53,324 bases of DNA from Alteromonadaceae bacterium (GTDB lineage: Bacteria; Pseudomonadota; Gammaproteobacteria; Enterobacterales; Alteromonadaceae). Of this stretch, positions 25,307 to 34,283 are shown one piece after another (within the stretch, counting starts at the first letter, position 1; each line of letters starts with the position of its first letter). Where the stretch lies: contig JALUXV010000200.1 in NCBI GenBank assembly GCA_027013165.1, positions 1-53,324 on the forward strand, in the 5' to 3' direction. The position numbers and the translations under genes were made by a program. The notes beneath the pieces were generated by a model. It worked only from the letters and a program-made list of their open reading frames with translations, was not told the DNA's origin and did no database searches.

Positions 25307-28300
25307 TAGAAGCAATCATACGTTGGTCGGTCTCAAACCGCTTCTTTGTTTTACTCGCAACCATCATCATAGTCGGTGGCGGTTTAGTTACAATGAAAAA
25401 TACGCCAGTAGACGCGATCCCAGATTTATCCGATGTCCAAGTGATAATCAAAACGAGTTATCCTGGTCAAGCGCCACAAGTTGTAGAAGATCAGGTAACG
25501 TACCCGCTAACGACCGCCATGCTTTCCGTACCGGGTGCACAAACGGTTCGAGGTTATTCGTTTTTCGGTGACTCCTACGTTTATATCATTTTTGATGATG
25601 ATACCGACTTATATTGGGCAAGAAGCAGGGTGCTTGAATATTTATCGCAAGTTGCCCCCAATCTACCTGAAAACGCCAGGCCGCAATTAGGTCCAGATGC
25701 CACAGGCGTTGGTTGGGTTTATCTGTATGCATTGGTCGACAGAACCGGCCAACACGATATTTCTCAATTACGCAGTTTGCAAGACTGGTTCTTGAAATTT
25801 GAGCTCCAAACTGTGCCTGGCGTGTCCGAAGTCTCGGCGCTAGGGGGTATGGTGAAACAGTATCAAGTGAAAGTAGATCCTGAAAAACTCCGCGCTTACG
25901 GTATACCGCTTTCTCATATTCAGATGGCAATAAAGCGAGGAAATCAAGAAGTTGGGGCCTCTGTAGTGGAGCTTGCAGAAGCTGAGTACATGGTTCGTGC
26001 CACGGGGTATATTTCTGATAAGAAGGATATCGAAACCATTCCTCTTGGCGTCAATGACAATGGCACACCGCTTTTAATAAGGGATATTGCCACTGTAGAT
26101 ATCGGTCCACAAATGCGCCGCGGTATAGCAGAGCTAAACGGCGAAGGGGAAACAGTCGGCGGTATTGTCGTGATGCGTTTTGGTGAGAATGCTCAAAAAA
26201 CGATAGATGGCGTCAAAGCAAAACTAGAGGACTTAAAAAAAGGACTACCTGATGGCGTGGAGGTGGTCACTGTTTATGATCGTTCCGCATTAATTGAAAG
26301 AGCCGTTGATAACCTAGCTTCGAAACTAGTGGAAGAGTTTATCGTAGTCGCTTTGGTATGTGTCGCTTTTCTTTTTCATGTTCGGTCGTCACTCGTCGCA
26401 ATCATCAGTATTCCTGTCGGGATCATTACCGCGCTAATCGTTATGTATATGCAAGGGATCAATGCCAATATCATGTCGTTGGGCGGCATTGCTATTGCCA
26501 TTGGCGCCATGAGTGATGGTGCGATCGTTATGATTGAAAATATGCACAAACACATGGAAAAGACGCCTCTTACCAAGGAAAATCGCTGGCAGGTTGTTAT
26601 CGATTCTGCGGTCGAAGTTGGACCTGCGTTATTTTTCAGTTTGTTGATCATTACGGTTAGTTTTGTACCTGTTTTTACGCTTGAGGCCCAGGAAGGGAGG
26701 ATGTTTTCCCCTCTTGCTTATACGAAAACATATGCAATGGCTGCATCAGCGGCACTTGCGATTACACTGGTCCCAGTCTTAATGGGGTATTTTGTACGTG
26801 GAAAGGTGTTGCCTGAACACAAAAACCCAGTCAACAAGTTTTTAACGTTTTTATACATACCGACGCTCAAGACAGTTTTGCGCTTTCCAAAGTCAACGAT
26901 GGTCGCAGCATTGATTGTCTTGGCTATCGGGCTTTGGCCAATTGATAAAATTGGTAGTGAATTTATTCCCCCGCTTGACGAAGGCGATTTGATGTATATG
27001 CCAACCACCTATGCCGGCATATCAATCGGGAAGGCACGAGAGCTTCTTCAACAGACCAACAAATTAATAAAAACCGTGCCAGAAGTAGAAACGGTATTTG
27101 GCAAAGTAGGGCGGGCGGATACGGCGACGGACCCCGCGCCACTGACCATGATTGAGACATTCATTCAATTGAAACCCAAAGAACAATGGCGAGAAGGGAT
27201 GACCACGCAGGACCTTATTAAAGAGTTTGATGCAGTGGTCAATTTACCGGGCTTAACCAACGCATGGGTGATGCCAATAAAAACCCGAATTGACATGCTT
27301 GCCACAGGAATTAAAACTCCTGTTGGGATTAAAATTGGTGGTCCCGATCTAATGGAAATTCAAAAAATCGGCCAACAAATTGAGTCAATATTAACTGACG
27401 TCGATGGCACGGCATCAGTGTATTCTGAACGCGTCGCTGGCGGTCGCTACTTGAAAGTCGACATTGATCGCGAAAAAGCCGCCCGATATGGGCTCAATAT
27501 CGCTGATGTTCAGCAAATTGTCTCCGGTGCAATTGGCGGTGTTAACGTAACACAAAGTGTAGAAGGGCTGGAGCGCTATCCAGTAAATATTCGTTATCCG
27601 CAGTCATACCGAAGCTCTCCAGAGTCGCTTTCTTTGTTACCTGTAGTGACACCACAAGGAAAACGTATAGCCCTAGCTGATGTTGCTGACGTCTATATCG
27701 AAGACGGACCGCCGGGTATCAAGAGTGAAAACGCGCGGCTCAATGGATGGGTGTATGTTGACATCGATGGTGTAGACATAGGCACGTATGTGGCTAACGC
27801 GCAGCAAGTTGTTGCTGAACAACTCGTTTTACCCGCCGGCTATTCAATTAATTGGTCTGGCCAATACGAGTATATGTTAAGGGCAAAGGAGAAGCTCACA
27901 TACGTTGTGCCTTTGACGCTCGCTATCATCGTTATTCTATTGTACCTCAACTTCCGAAACTTCATTGAAGTAGCCATTATTATGGGAACGTTGCCATTGT
28001 CGATGGTTGGTAGCATATGGCTTATGTACATCGAAGGCTTTAATTTCTCCGTGGCCGTGGGCGTAGGTTTCATTGCTCTGGCCGGTGTCGCTGTAGAAAT
28101 CGGAGTCATTATGCTTGTATATCTTAATCATGAATATCAGGCACTGATGGATAAATGCAAAGAAGAGGGTACCTTACCGAGCGTCAACATGTTGACCGAG
28201 GCAGTACTGCACGGTGCAGGATTGCGTGTTCGTCCCGTCATGATGACAACGGCCACTATCATCTTTGGATTGCTGCCGGTGTTATATGGCTCTGGTACGG

Positions 28301-28440
28301 GGTCCGAAGTCATGAGTCGTATTGCGGCGCCGATGGTGGGGGGAATGGTTAGTGCGATTATTCTGACACTACTCATATTACCTGCCATTTATTTAATGTG
28401 GCGCAAACAACAGCTCAAGAACCTGGCTGTCGTTGCGTAA
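25303..28440 (+). CDS. cusA: Heavy-metal RND transporter CusA (Cu(I)/Ag(I) efflux)
   Basis: Proton-driven inner-membrane pump of 1045 residues, the standard size, with twelve expected membrane helices in two repeats. The proton-relay region reads GAMSDGAIVMIENMHKH. The three substrate-binding methionines of E. coli CusA (573, 623, 672) have equivalents at 566 (LMYMPTT), 616 (PLTMIET) and 665 (RIDMLATG) with identical spacing. This supports monovalent copper/silver rather than Zn/Co export. It overlaps cusB (ATGA) and the next gene (TAATG). Confidence 0.95.
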   Translation: MIEAIIRWSVSNRFFVLLATIIIVGGGLVTMKNTPVDAIPDLSDVQVIIKTSYPGQAPQVVEDQVTYPLTTAMLSVPGAQTVRGYSFFGDSYVYIIFDDDTDLYWARSRVLEYLSQVAPNLPENARPQLGPDATGVGWVYLYALVDRTGQHDISQLRSLQDWFLKFELQTVPGVSEVSALGGMVKQYQVKVDPEKLRAYGIPLSHIQMAIKRGNQEVGASVVELAEAEYMVRATGYISDKKDIETIPLGVNDNGTPLLIRDIATVDIGPQMRRGIAELNGEGETVGGIVVMRFGENAQKTIDGVKAKLEDLKKGLPDGVEVVTVYDRSALIERAVDNLASKLVEEFIVVALVCVAFLFHVRSSLVAIISIPVGIITALIVMYMQGINANIMSLGGIAIAIGAMSDGAIVMIENMHKHMEKTPLTKENRWQVVIDSAVEVGPALFFSLLIITVSFVPVFTLEAQEGRMFSPLAYTKTYAMAASAALAITLVPVLMGYFVRGKVLPEHKNPVNKFLTFLYIPTLKTVLRFPKSTMVAALIVLAIGLWPIDKIGSEFIPPLDEGDLMYMPTTYAGISIGKARELLQQTNKLIKTVPEVETVFGKVGRADTATDPAPLTMIETFIQLKPKEQWREGMTTQDLIKEFDAVVNLPGLTNAWVMPIKTRIDMLATGIKTPVGIKIGGPDLMEIQKIGQQIESILTDVDGTASVYSERVAGGRYLKVDIDREKAARYGLNIADVQQIVSGAIGGVNVTQSVEGLERYPVNIRYPQSYRSSPESLSLLPVVTPQGKRIALADVADVYIEDGPPGIKSENARLNGWVYVDIDGVDIGTYVANAQQVVAEQLVLPAGYSINWSGQYEYMLRAKEKLTYVVPLTLAIIVILLYLNFRNFIEVAIIMGTLPLSMVGSIWLMYIEGFNFSVAVGVGFIALAGVAVEIGVIMLVYLNHEYQALMDKCKEEGTLPSVNMLTEAVLHGAGLRVRPVMMTTATIIFGLLPVLYGSGTGSEVMSRIAAPMVGGMVSAIILTLLILPAIYLMWRKQQLKNLAVVA

Positions 28441-29132
28441 TGAAAGTACCTGTTCGCCGTTCACATCGTTGGCTTATGCTGCTTGTCGGCGGGCAGGTGT
28501 TGTTTTGGTCGTTAAGCGGCCTTTACATGGTCTGGTTTGATATCCACTACATTCACGGTGACCATTTTATTGAGTCGCCTGCGCCATTGGAAAGCAATGC
28601 GACGACGCGCGTTGAATTTAATGACATTATTAATATGTATCCGGGGGCGAGTTCCATTTTACTTAGCTCTGAGCGAGGTCGGCTCATTTATCAGGTTGTT
28701 GATAATGACCAAATAAAACGTGTTGACAGTATCACAGGTAATGAGCTAAAGCCCGTCAATCCTGTTCTCGCGGGTGCAATCGCTGCTTCTCAACTACGTA
28801 AAGGCTACCCGGTAGAAAGTGTAGAATTGTTGTCGTCAGAAAATCACGTAGTGGGAGGGCGCGGCCGACCACTATGGGAAGTTAAATTTGAGGGCATGCT
28901 CGCTCCAGTCGTTTATGTTAGCCGAGATACCGGAAACATAGAATATGTGCGACACCTTCCTTGGCATATTTTTGACGTGTTTTGGCGTATTCATATTATG
29001 GACTACCAAGACGGTGAAGACGTAGCCAATACCCTCCTTATTACCATCTCATCGTTAAGCTTGTTGGGTGTTTTTTTCGGCATTTATTTATTGCCAGGAT
29101 CAATAAAAAATCCTAAGAGGAAATGTCTTTAG
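28440..29132 (+). CDS. PepSY-domain membrane protein
   Basis: A 230-residue protein with an N-terminal helix (RSHRWLMLLVGGQVLFWSLS), a periplasmic PepSY-like region, and a C-terminal helix after WRIHIMDYQDGEDVANTL. The His-x-Met-Asp-Tyr-Gln block before the last helix recurs in the next gene, so the two are related. Conserved histidines at the membrane edges could hold haem or copper. The ATG at 28440 overlaps the cusA stop; the open frame extends to 28398 inside cusA. PepSY membrane proteins often serve in metal reduction or uptake; the role here is inferred. Confidence 0.75.
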   Translation: MKVPVRRSHRWLMLLVGGQVLFWSLSGLYMVWFDIHYIHGDHFIESPAPLESNATTRVEFNDIINMYPGASSILLSSERGRLIYQVVDNDQIKRVDSITGNELKPVNPVLAGAIAASQLRKGYPVESVELLSSENHVVGGRGRPLWEVKFEGMLAPVVYVSRDTGNIEYVRHLPWHIFDVFWRIHIMDYQDGEDVANTLLITISSLSLLGVFFGIYLLPGSIKNPKRKCL

Positions 29133-29133
29133 C

Positions 29134-30972
29134 ATGTTTAGTCGTTTCTTGCATAAATACCTCGCACTGATAGTGGCTGTACAATTACTGATTTGGTTGT
29201 CTACTGGATTGTTGTTAGGGCAAATGCACTCAGCCCCGACCATAGAAAAGCGCGTAGAGAACGGTGTGGATTTGTCAGAGAACGATGAAGAACTAATGAC
29301 GATCAAACAGCTTCTAGCGTTGTCACCAAATGCGATTTCAATAGAGCTTGTTAATCTCTTAGGGAAATCAGTCTATAGAGTCATGACAGAATATTCTAAG
29401 CATGAACAAGAGAAAACATATGAACTATACGATGCGGTAACAGGAGAGCAGTTTAACTTAAATGAAGTTGACATTCGCCGGCTTGTAACCAGTAAATTTC
29501 AATTCACTTCGCCAATCACGAACGTGTCTCTTGTGCAGCCTCCATTCTCTGAACTACCCAAAGAGAAATCACCGCTTTGGAAAGTAGCGGTGTTTGATGA
29601 GTTCAGCACTCATATATATTTACGTGCTTCATCGGGAGATATCGTAGCGGTGCTCAATGAAAATAGTGAATGGACTTCACTGTTAATGATGCTGCATTTC
29701 ATGGACTATCAAAATTCGGGGTCATTCAACCATTGGTGGATAAAGCTTTTTGCACTGCTTACTTTGGTGATGAGTATCACAGGTGTGACGTGGTTGTTGC
29801 AAATCATGATGACTAAACCTGCCGTACCAGGAACACAAAGAACGAAAAAGTGGCTCACTGTCATCGATGACAAAGAGGCTGAACATCGCATCGAAGGCAG
29901 AGTAACTGATAATCTGTTGTCAATTTTACAGCGAAATAAAATATCGATTGAATCGCAATGTGGTGGCAGCGGAACGTGTGGTCGTTGTCGTGTAGTGATC
30001 AAGCCAACGGACCCAGTCTTGACTGCAGATCGCTACCAATTATCAAAAGATCAGCTAAAAGCAGGCTATCGGCTAGCCTGTCAGCGCGTGGTTGGCCAAA
30101 CAAGCATAGTGCGTGTAGACACAAATACTTTACTTCAAACGATATCTGCAGAGTTGGTCAATAACGAGTTTTTGACACCTTTTATTAAAGAGTTGAAATT
30201 CAAATATCATTCCCCTGAGACATTCGTGTTTCGACCTGGTTGTTATTTCAAGTTTTCGATATCTAAAGGTAAAACTCGAGGATGCCCTCCTGACTTGCCT
30301 AGACGTTTCCGCCGATTTTGGCCTTGCAGCGAAAGATCAAGTTTTTTTCACCCGAGTGTCACCCGTTACTACTCAGTTGCAAACCGCTGTGAAGGGGCAG
30401 GCTACCTTACTTTTAATATCAAAATGCAACCAGCGCCTTCCTCCATGCTGAAACCAGGGAACGGCTCGCATGTATTGGGTAATCTCGGTATTGGCAGTGT
30501 GTTAGAGATTGAGGGGCCCTATGGCGGCTTTTCATTGCCACATGATTTTCATAAAAAAGAGTTTGTGTTAATCGGCGGCGGTTCAGGTATAGCACCACTT
30601 AAATCAATGATAGATGAGCTTCTGTTCGGATTGCAGGTAACACAATCAGTAGTGCTTTTTTATGGCGCTCGTCACCCAATAGATTTGGCCAATCACAACT
30701 GGTTTAAGGATATAGAAACCACACTCACAAACTTTAGCTATTGTCCCGTGGTGTCTAGGGCCTCGAATATATGGTTTGGAGCGACGGGACATGTCCAGTT
30801 ACCACTTCGCTCGTTTCTAGAAGCGCATCATGCAAAAGATCAATGTCTGTTTTTTTTATGTGGGCCCAGCGCGATGATGAAAGACGTTAAAGACATGTTG
30901 ATCGACTATTCCATTGACCCAAATGCCATCACTGTTGAAGCATTTGCGTCATCCACAACCCATCAAGTCTAA
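29134..30972 (+). CDS. PepSY membrane protein fused to a 2Fe-2S/FAD/NAD(P)H reductase
   Basis: A 612-residue chimera. Residues 1-235 repeat the PepSY layout of the previous gene (helix, PepSY region, HFMDYQNSGSFNHWW, helix). A ferredoxin domain follows with Cys276, Cys282, Cys285 (CGGSGTCGRC) and a fourth Cys in RLACQ. Then come an FAD-binding barrel (TRYYSVAN) and an NAD(P)-binding domain (IGGGSGIAPLKS, LCGPSAMM), as in NqrF. It would pass electrons from cytosolic NAD(P)H towards the periplasmic side. Its place between cusA and copC suggests copper or quinone reduction. Confidence 0.82.
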   Translation: MFSRFLHKYLALIVAVQLLIWLSTGLLLGQMHSAPTIEKRVENGVDLSENDEELMTIKQLLALSPNAISIELVNLLGKSVYRVMTEYSKHEQEKTYELYDAVTGEQFNLNEVDIRRLVTSKFQFTSPITNVSLVQPPFSELPKEKSPLWKVAVFDEFSTHIYLRASSGDIVAVLNENSEWTSLLMMLHFMDYQNSGSFNHWWIKLFALLTLVMSITGVTWLLQIMMTKPAVPGTQRTKKWLTVIDDKEAEHRIEGRVTDNLLSILQRNKISIESQCGGSGTCGRCRVVIKPTDPVLTADRYQLSKDQLKAGYRLACQRVVGQTSIVRVDTNTLLQTISAELVNNEFLTPFIKELKFKYHSPETFVFRPGCYFKFSISKGKTRGCPPDLPRRFRRFWPCSERSSFFHPSVTRYYSVANRCEGAGYLTFNIKMQPAPSSMLKPGNGSHVLGNLGIGSVLEIEGPYGGFSLPHDFHKKEFVLIGGGSGIAPLKSMIDELLFGLQVTQSVVLFYGARHPIDLANHNWFKDIETTLTNFSYCPVVSRASNIWFGATGHVQLPLRSFLEAHHAKDQCLFFLCGPSAMMKDVKDMLIDYSIDPNAITVEAFASSTTHQV

Positions 30973-30983
30973 GGAGACTCTGA

Positions 30984-31376
30984 ATGAAACTACTCTTTTC
31001 AATGCTCATGATAGCCTTAAGTTTTTCAACTTTTGCTCACACAACACTCAAGACATCTACGCCTAAGGATAATGCAATGTTGATGTCATCTCCACCTGAA
31101 CTATCATTGGTTTTTACCAAGCCTGTAAGGTTGGCTAGAGTCACATTGCAATCGAAAAGTGGGGAAACCATTCCGTTTGAGTTTAAGCCAAGTACGGAAC
31201 TCGCTAGTGCCTTTAGTTACGAATTACCCGGATTACCAGTAGATACATACACTGTCAATTGGATGTTGCTAGGTCAGGACGGTCACAAAATGGAAGGGGC
31301 TTTTAGTTTTATGGTGCATGCTTCAATGATGAAACATAACGATAAAAAGCACGACAGCACGCACGGCAACCATTAG
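30984..31376 (+). CDS. copC: Copper-binding protein CopC
   Basis: A 130-residue periplasmic copper carrier. The signal peptide ends at FA, leaving His as the mature N-terminus (HTTLKTSTPKDNAML). The Cu(II) site residues are that His and the Asp/His in GQDGHKMEG. The fold is a small beta barrel with the PPELSLVFTKPV strand typical of CopC. The tail is His/Lys-rich and may add metal sites. AAGGAG precedes the ATG. It is followed eight bases on by copD, its usual membrane partner. Confidence 0.92.
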   Translation: MKLLFSMLMIALSFSTFAHTTLKTSTPKDNAMLMSSPPELSLVFTKPVRLARVTLQSKSGETIPFEFKPSTELASAFSYELPGLPVDTYTVNWMLLGQDGHKMEGAFSFMVHASMMKHNDKKHDSTHGNH

Positions 31377-31384
31377 AGGACGCT

Positions 31385-32299
31385 ATGGACATTTGGCAGT
31401 TGGGGTTGTTGATTTCAAAGTTTGGTGTTTATCTCGGCGTATCAGCGCTGCTTGGTGGTGGTTGGATTTTGTGCATTACCAATACTGATATTGACACCAA
31501 ATTTACTTTACCCGCAAGCTTACAAACAACGGTAACAAGGCACATGTGTTTGTTTGCGGTCATTGGCATCATTTTTAGTGCTTTTGACTTTTTGTTTCAG
31601 GTTGGGCAGCTCGCTCAATCTGGATACGCTGGTATGTTTGACCCCATTATGCGAGAGATGGTCGCGCATTCAACGCTCGGAGATGTTGCAAAAAGTCGAC
31701 TAGTGCTGTTCGCAAGTGCGCTACTATATTTAACCTATTTAGGTCATTCAATTAGAAAAACCGCCCTTATTTCAAGTCTCTCTCTTGGAATTTTCATTGT
31801 TATTGCGTTGGCAGGATTTGGGTATACATTTACGTTAACTGGGCATACTCAACAGTTACAACCTAGTTTAAAATTTATCCTGGCTGCTCATGCCGTTATT
31901 GCGCTCGCGTGGGTGGGTTCACTCTGGCCTCTTTCAAGGACGTGCGTAGAGCTTTCTACCCCCAATTTGCACCATGTCATGACAAAATTTGGGAAATCGG
32001 CGATGTACCCCATTGGGGGGCTAATTATTGCTGGTTTACTACTGGCTTGGCAACTTGTGCGTTCTGTTAGCAGTTTGCTCGACACAAACTACGGCTTTGT
32101 ATTGCTTGTTAAGCTGTTGTTTGTTGGTGCTATCTTTCTAATCGCGTTGTTACACAAACTGCGATTGGTTCCTCAGCTTTTAACCGGCATAACCAGTCCT
32201 CGAACGCTTAAAAAATCAATCCAAATCGAACTTTGTATAGGGATATCTATTTTAATGGTGACGGTGGTGTTAAGTACCGCCGTAGGCCCCAATTATTGA
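31385..32299 (+). CDS. copD: Copper resistance membrane protein CopD
   Basis: A 304-residue polytopic inner-membrane protein with about eight helices. Features of the CopD family include LISKFGVYLGVSALLGGGW at the start, HAVIALAWVGSLWPL mid-protein, and KLLFVGAIFLIALLHKLRLVP near the end. CopD works with CopC in copper uptake into the cytosol or in copper handling; the direction is debated in the family. Its gene follows copC directly. Nothing looks truncated. Confidence 0.9.
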   Translation: MDIWQLGLLISKFGVYLGVSALLGGGWILCITNTDIDTKFTLPASLQTTVTRHMCLFAVIGIIFSAFDFLFQVGQLAQSGYAGMFDPIMREMVAHSTLGDVAKSRLVLFASALLYLTYLGHSIRKTALISSLSLGIFIVIALAGFGYTFTLTGHTQQLQPSLKFILAAHAVIALAWVGSLWPLSRTCVELSTPNLHHVMTKFGKSAMYPIGGLIIAGLLLAWQLVRSVSSLLDTNYGFVLLVKLLFVGAIFLIALLHKLRLVPQLLTGITSPRTLKKSIQIELCIGISILMVTVVLSTAVGPNY

Positions 32300-32310
32300 A
32301 GAAACACAAA

Positions 32311-32790
32311 ATGAAAAAGATCTACTTGTTGTCAATCATACTCTTTCCTTTGCTGTTAACTAACTGTGTTAATGCTCATGATAAAACGCATAACGACACC
32401 AGTAATAGTCCTATGTTCTCAGGGCTAGACTCCGACGCAGGAATAATAGCAAAACAATTCCACAAAGCACTCTCCGACGCTAATGCAGAGACAGTCATGA
32501 GCTTACTTGCCGATAATGTCCTTATTTTGGAAGGTGGCAGAATTGAGCGCAGTGCCGACGAATATCGTGCACATCATTTGCAAGCAGACATGCAATTTTC
32601 ATCTGCCGTAACCACGAAGACGATTGAGCATCATGTTCGTGTGCATGGTAATACAGCTGTCTCCATTTCAAGAAGTCACACTTCTGGAAACTATAAAGGT
32701 CGAGATATTGATAGGACAGGCAATGAAACGCTCTTTTTAACGCTGATCAATGGACAGTGGAAAATCAGTCATATTCATTGGTCTCACTAA
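32311..32790 (+). CDS. Exported NTF2/SnoaL-like protein
   Basis: A 159-residue protein with a lipoprotein-like signal (LLLTNC), followed by His-rich residues and a DUF4440/SnoaL-like cone fold: IAKQFHKALSDANAETVMSL, then a beta-rich half ending GQWKISHIHWSH. Such domains bind small ligands or act as enzymes, and no specific function can be assigned. The ATG at 32311 is chosen; the upstream GTG frame lies inside copD. It is paired with a second protein of the same fold. Confidence 0.7.
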   Translation: MKKIYLLSIILFPLLLTNCVNAHDKTHNDTSNSPMFSGLDSDAGIIAKQFHKALSDANAETVMSLLADNVLILEGGRIERSADEYRAHHLQADMQFSSAVTTKTIEHHVRVHGNTAVSISRSHTSGNYKGRDIDRTGNETLFLTLINGQWKISHIHWSH

Positions 32791-32824
32791 CTCCCCACCA
32801 AACTAAAATAAAAAGGTCAAAACG

Positions 32825-33307
32825 ATGAAACTTTTCTATGCAAGCTGCGTTGTTATTTTTTTAGCCACATCACCATACATTTATGCGTCTGAGCAAACGA
32901 ACGACGAAACCGAGATACTAGAAATGATCCAAGATATTGAAAAGGGGTGGGAGTCTGGTAACGGTATGCCGTTCTATCAACATTATCTTGGCCAGGTAGG
33001 TGCGCGTTACATTGAGTCAGGCGGTCAGAATAAAGGGTTAGAGGATTTGGTCAAAAATCATGTAGAGCCGGAAAAAGAGGTATTGAAACGATTGACCATT
33101 GATATTCTAGATATCGAAACAAACGTTGAAGGAGACTTCGCTTGGGCAGTTACGACAGTAAATGTTTCAGGAGAAGTACGCAAAACCGGCGCAGTTTTTG
33201 ATAAAAAAGGATTTCAAACCTATTTGTTTCGCCGAACTGATGAAGGATGGAAGGTCATTCATTCGCATTCATCTACCCGTGATAATAAGCCACATAAGCA
33301 CCGTTAA
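32825..33307 (+). CDS. Exported NTF2/SnoaL-like protein, second copy
   Basis: A 160-residue protein with a signal peptide ending near IYASE, then an NTF2-like domain (DIEKGWESGNGMPFYQHYLG; end DEGWKVIHSHSSTRD) and a short His/Lys tail. It shares fold and the ending pattern WK-x-I-x-H-x-H with the preceding gene but is quite diverged. It probably works in the periplasm. Function is unknown; metal binding by the terminal histidines is possible. Confidence 0.68.
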   Translation: MKLFYASCVVIFLATSPYIYASEQTNDETEILEMIQDIEKGWESGNGMPFYQHYLGQVGARYIESGGQNKGLEDLVKNHVEPEKEVLKRLTIDILDIETNVEGDFAWAVTTVNVSGEVRKTGAVFDKKGFQTYLFRRTDEGWKVIHSHSSTRDNKPHKHR

Positions 33308-33312
33308 CAACG

Positions 33313-34020
33313 TTGAATTCCGTGCAAAATCGCAATATCACATTGGATGCAATACGAACGTTAGCCATTGTGTTGATGGTTGTATTCCATTTTGCTTACG
33401 ACCTTCGTTTCTTTGGTTGGGTTGATTGGAATGTCCCCAATGGAAAAGGGTGGAGGGAGTTTCGGTATGTAATATTGACGCTCTTCTTCGTGAGTGTAGG
33501 CGCGTCGCTCGTGCTCGGGAATTATCGAAAATTTAGTCTAAAAATGTTTTTACTGCGGCTGTTTTCCATAGCGTTCTGGGCCGCGGTAATATCGCTTTTT
33601 ACGTATTATTTTTTTAATGCAAACTGGATATTCTTTGGCGTATTGCATTTTATTGCTGTAGCGAGTGTTTTGTGTGTTCCGTTGATTAGAAAACCCATAT
33701 TGTCGCTGTTGTTGGGTTTTGTTGCGGTCACGTTGTTTAACATTGGCCTAGTATCCAGTAAATGGCCATTTAATCTGATCAGTTTGTCACTACCTCATTC
33801 TCCAAACGATTACGTTGCAATTTTTCCATGGATAGGTGTTGTATTGTTTGGTATTGCGATAGGGCACGTTTTGAAAAGCGGATTTGATCCGTTTGCAAAA
33901 TGGAATATCCCGAATAACTTGACTCTTCTCGGACGGCATAGTTTAGCGGTTTACATATTGCATCAACCTATCTTTTTTGCGCTGTTTGGTACTATCTATT
34001 GGTTTAGCTCATCGGTGTAA
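33313..34020 (+). CDS. DUF1624 / heparan-alpha-glucosaminide acetyltransferase-like membrane protein
   Basis: A 235-residue inner-membrane protein with about seven helices. RNITLDAIRTLAIVLMVVFHFAYDL at the N-terminus, then WREFRYVILTLFFVSVG and a C-terminal HSLAVYILHQPIFF, are typical of the DUF1624 acyltransferase-like family. The conserved His in VFHF may be the acyl-transfer residue. Start choice is weak: TTG at 33313 or GTG at 33322, neither with a clear ribosome site. It is the last gene of the cus operon, and its link to copper is not evident. Confidence 0.75.
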   Translation: MNSVQNRNITLDAIRTLAIVLMVVFHFAYDLRFFGWVDWNVPNGKGWREFRYVILTLFFVSVGASLVLGNYRKFSLKMFLLRLFSIAFWAAVISLFTYYFFNANWIFFGVLHFIAVASVLCVPLIRKPILSLLLGFVAVTLFNIGLVSSKWPFNLISLSLPHSPNDYVAIFPWIGVVLFGIAIGHVLKSGFDPFAKWNIPNNLTLLGRHSLAVYILHQPIFFALFGTIYWFSSSV

Positions 34021-34155
34021 CTATGCACCTTTTACTTTGCCATAAATCACCTTCAGTAATTAATATCCGCTATGCTGCCGCAGACATAAAATTACGATGA
34101 GATATGCACATTATGAGGGAAGGTAGAGTCAAGGCAGCAGAGTAATGCTTGATAA

Positions 34156-34183
34156 ACGCATATGCGCTTGCGCGCAAATGCGT
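34156..34183. terminator. Strong GC-rich hairpin between convergent genes
   Basis: ACGCAT-A-TGCGC, loop TTGC, GCGCA-A-ATGCGT forms a 12-base stem with one A-A mismatch. It sits in the 263-base gap between the end of the cus operon and the convergent gene ending at 34284. There is no good U-run, so it may be a transcription barrier, an mRNA 3' stabiliser or a REP-like element. I see nothing else in the gap. Confidence 0.45.
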
Positions 34184-34283
34184 GTGTCGATACACTCTCG
34201 ATATCAACGCTAATGTGTTTACAGCAACGCAAGATTAATTCGGAGAAGATTGTGCTTTTAGTGCCAACAAACCCAGACTATCG

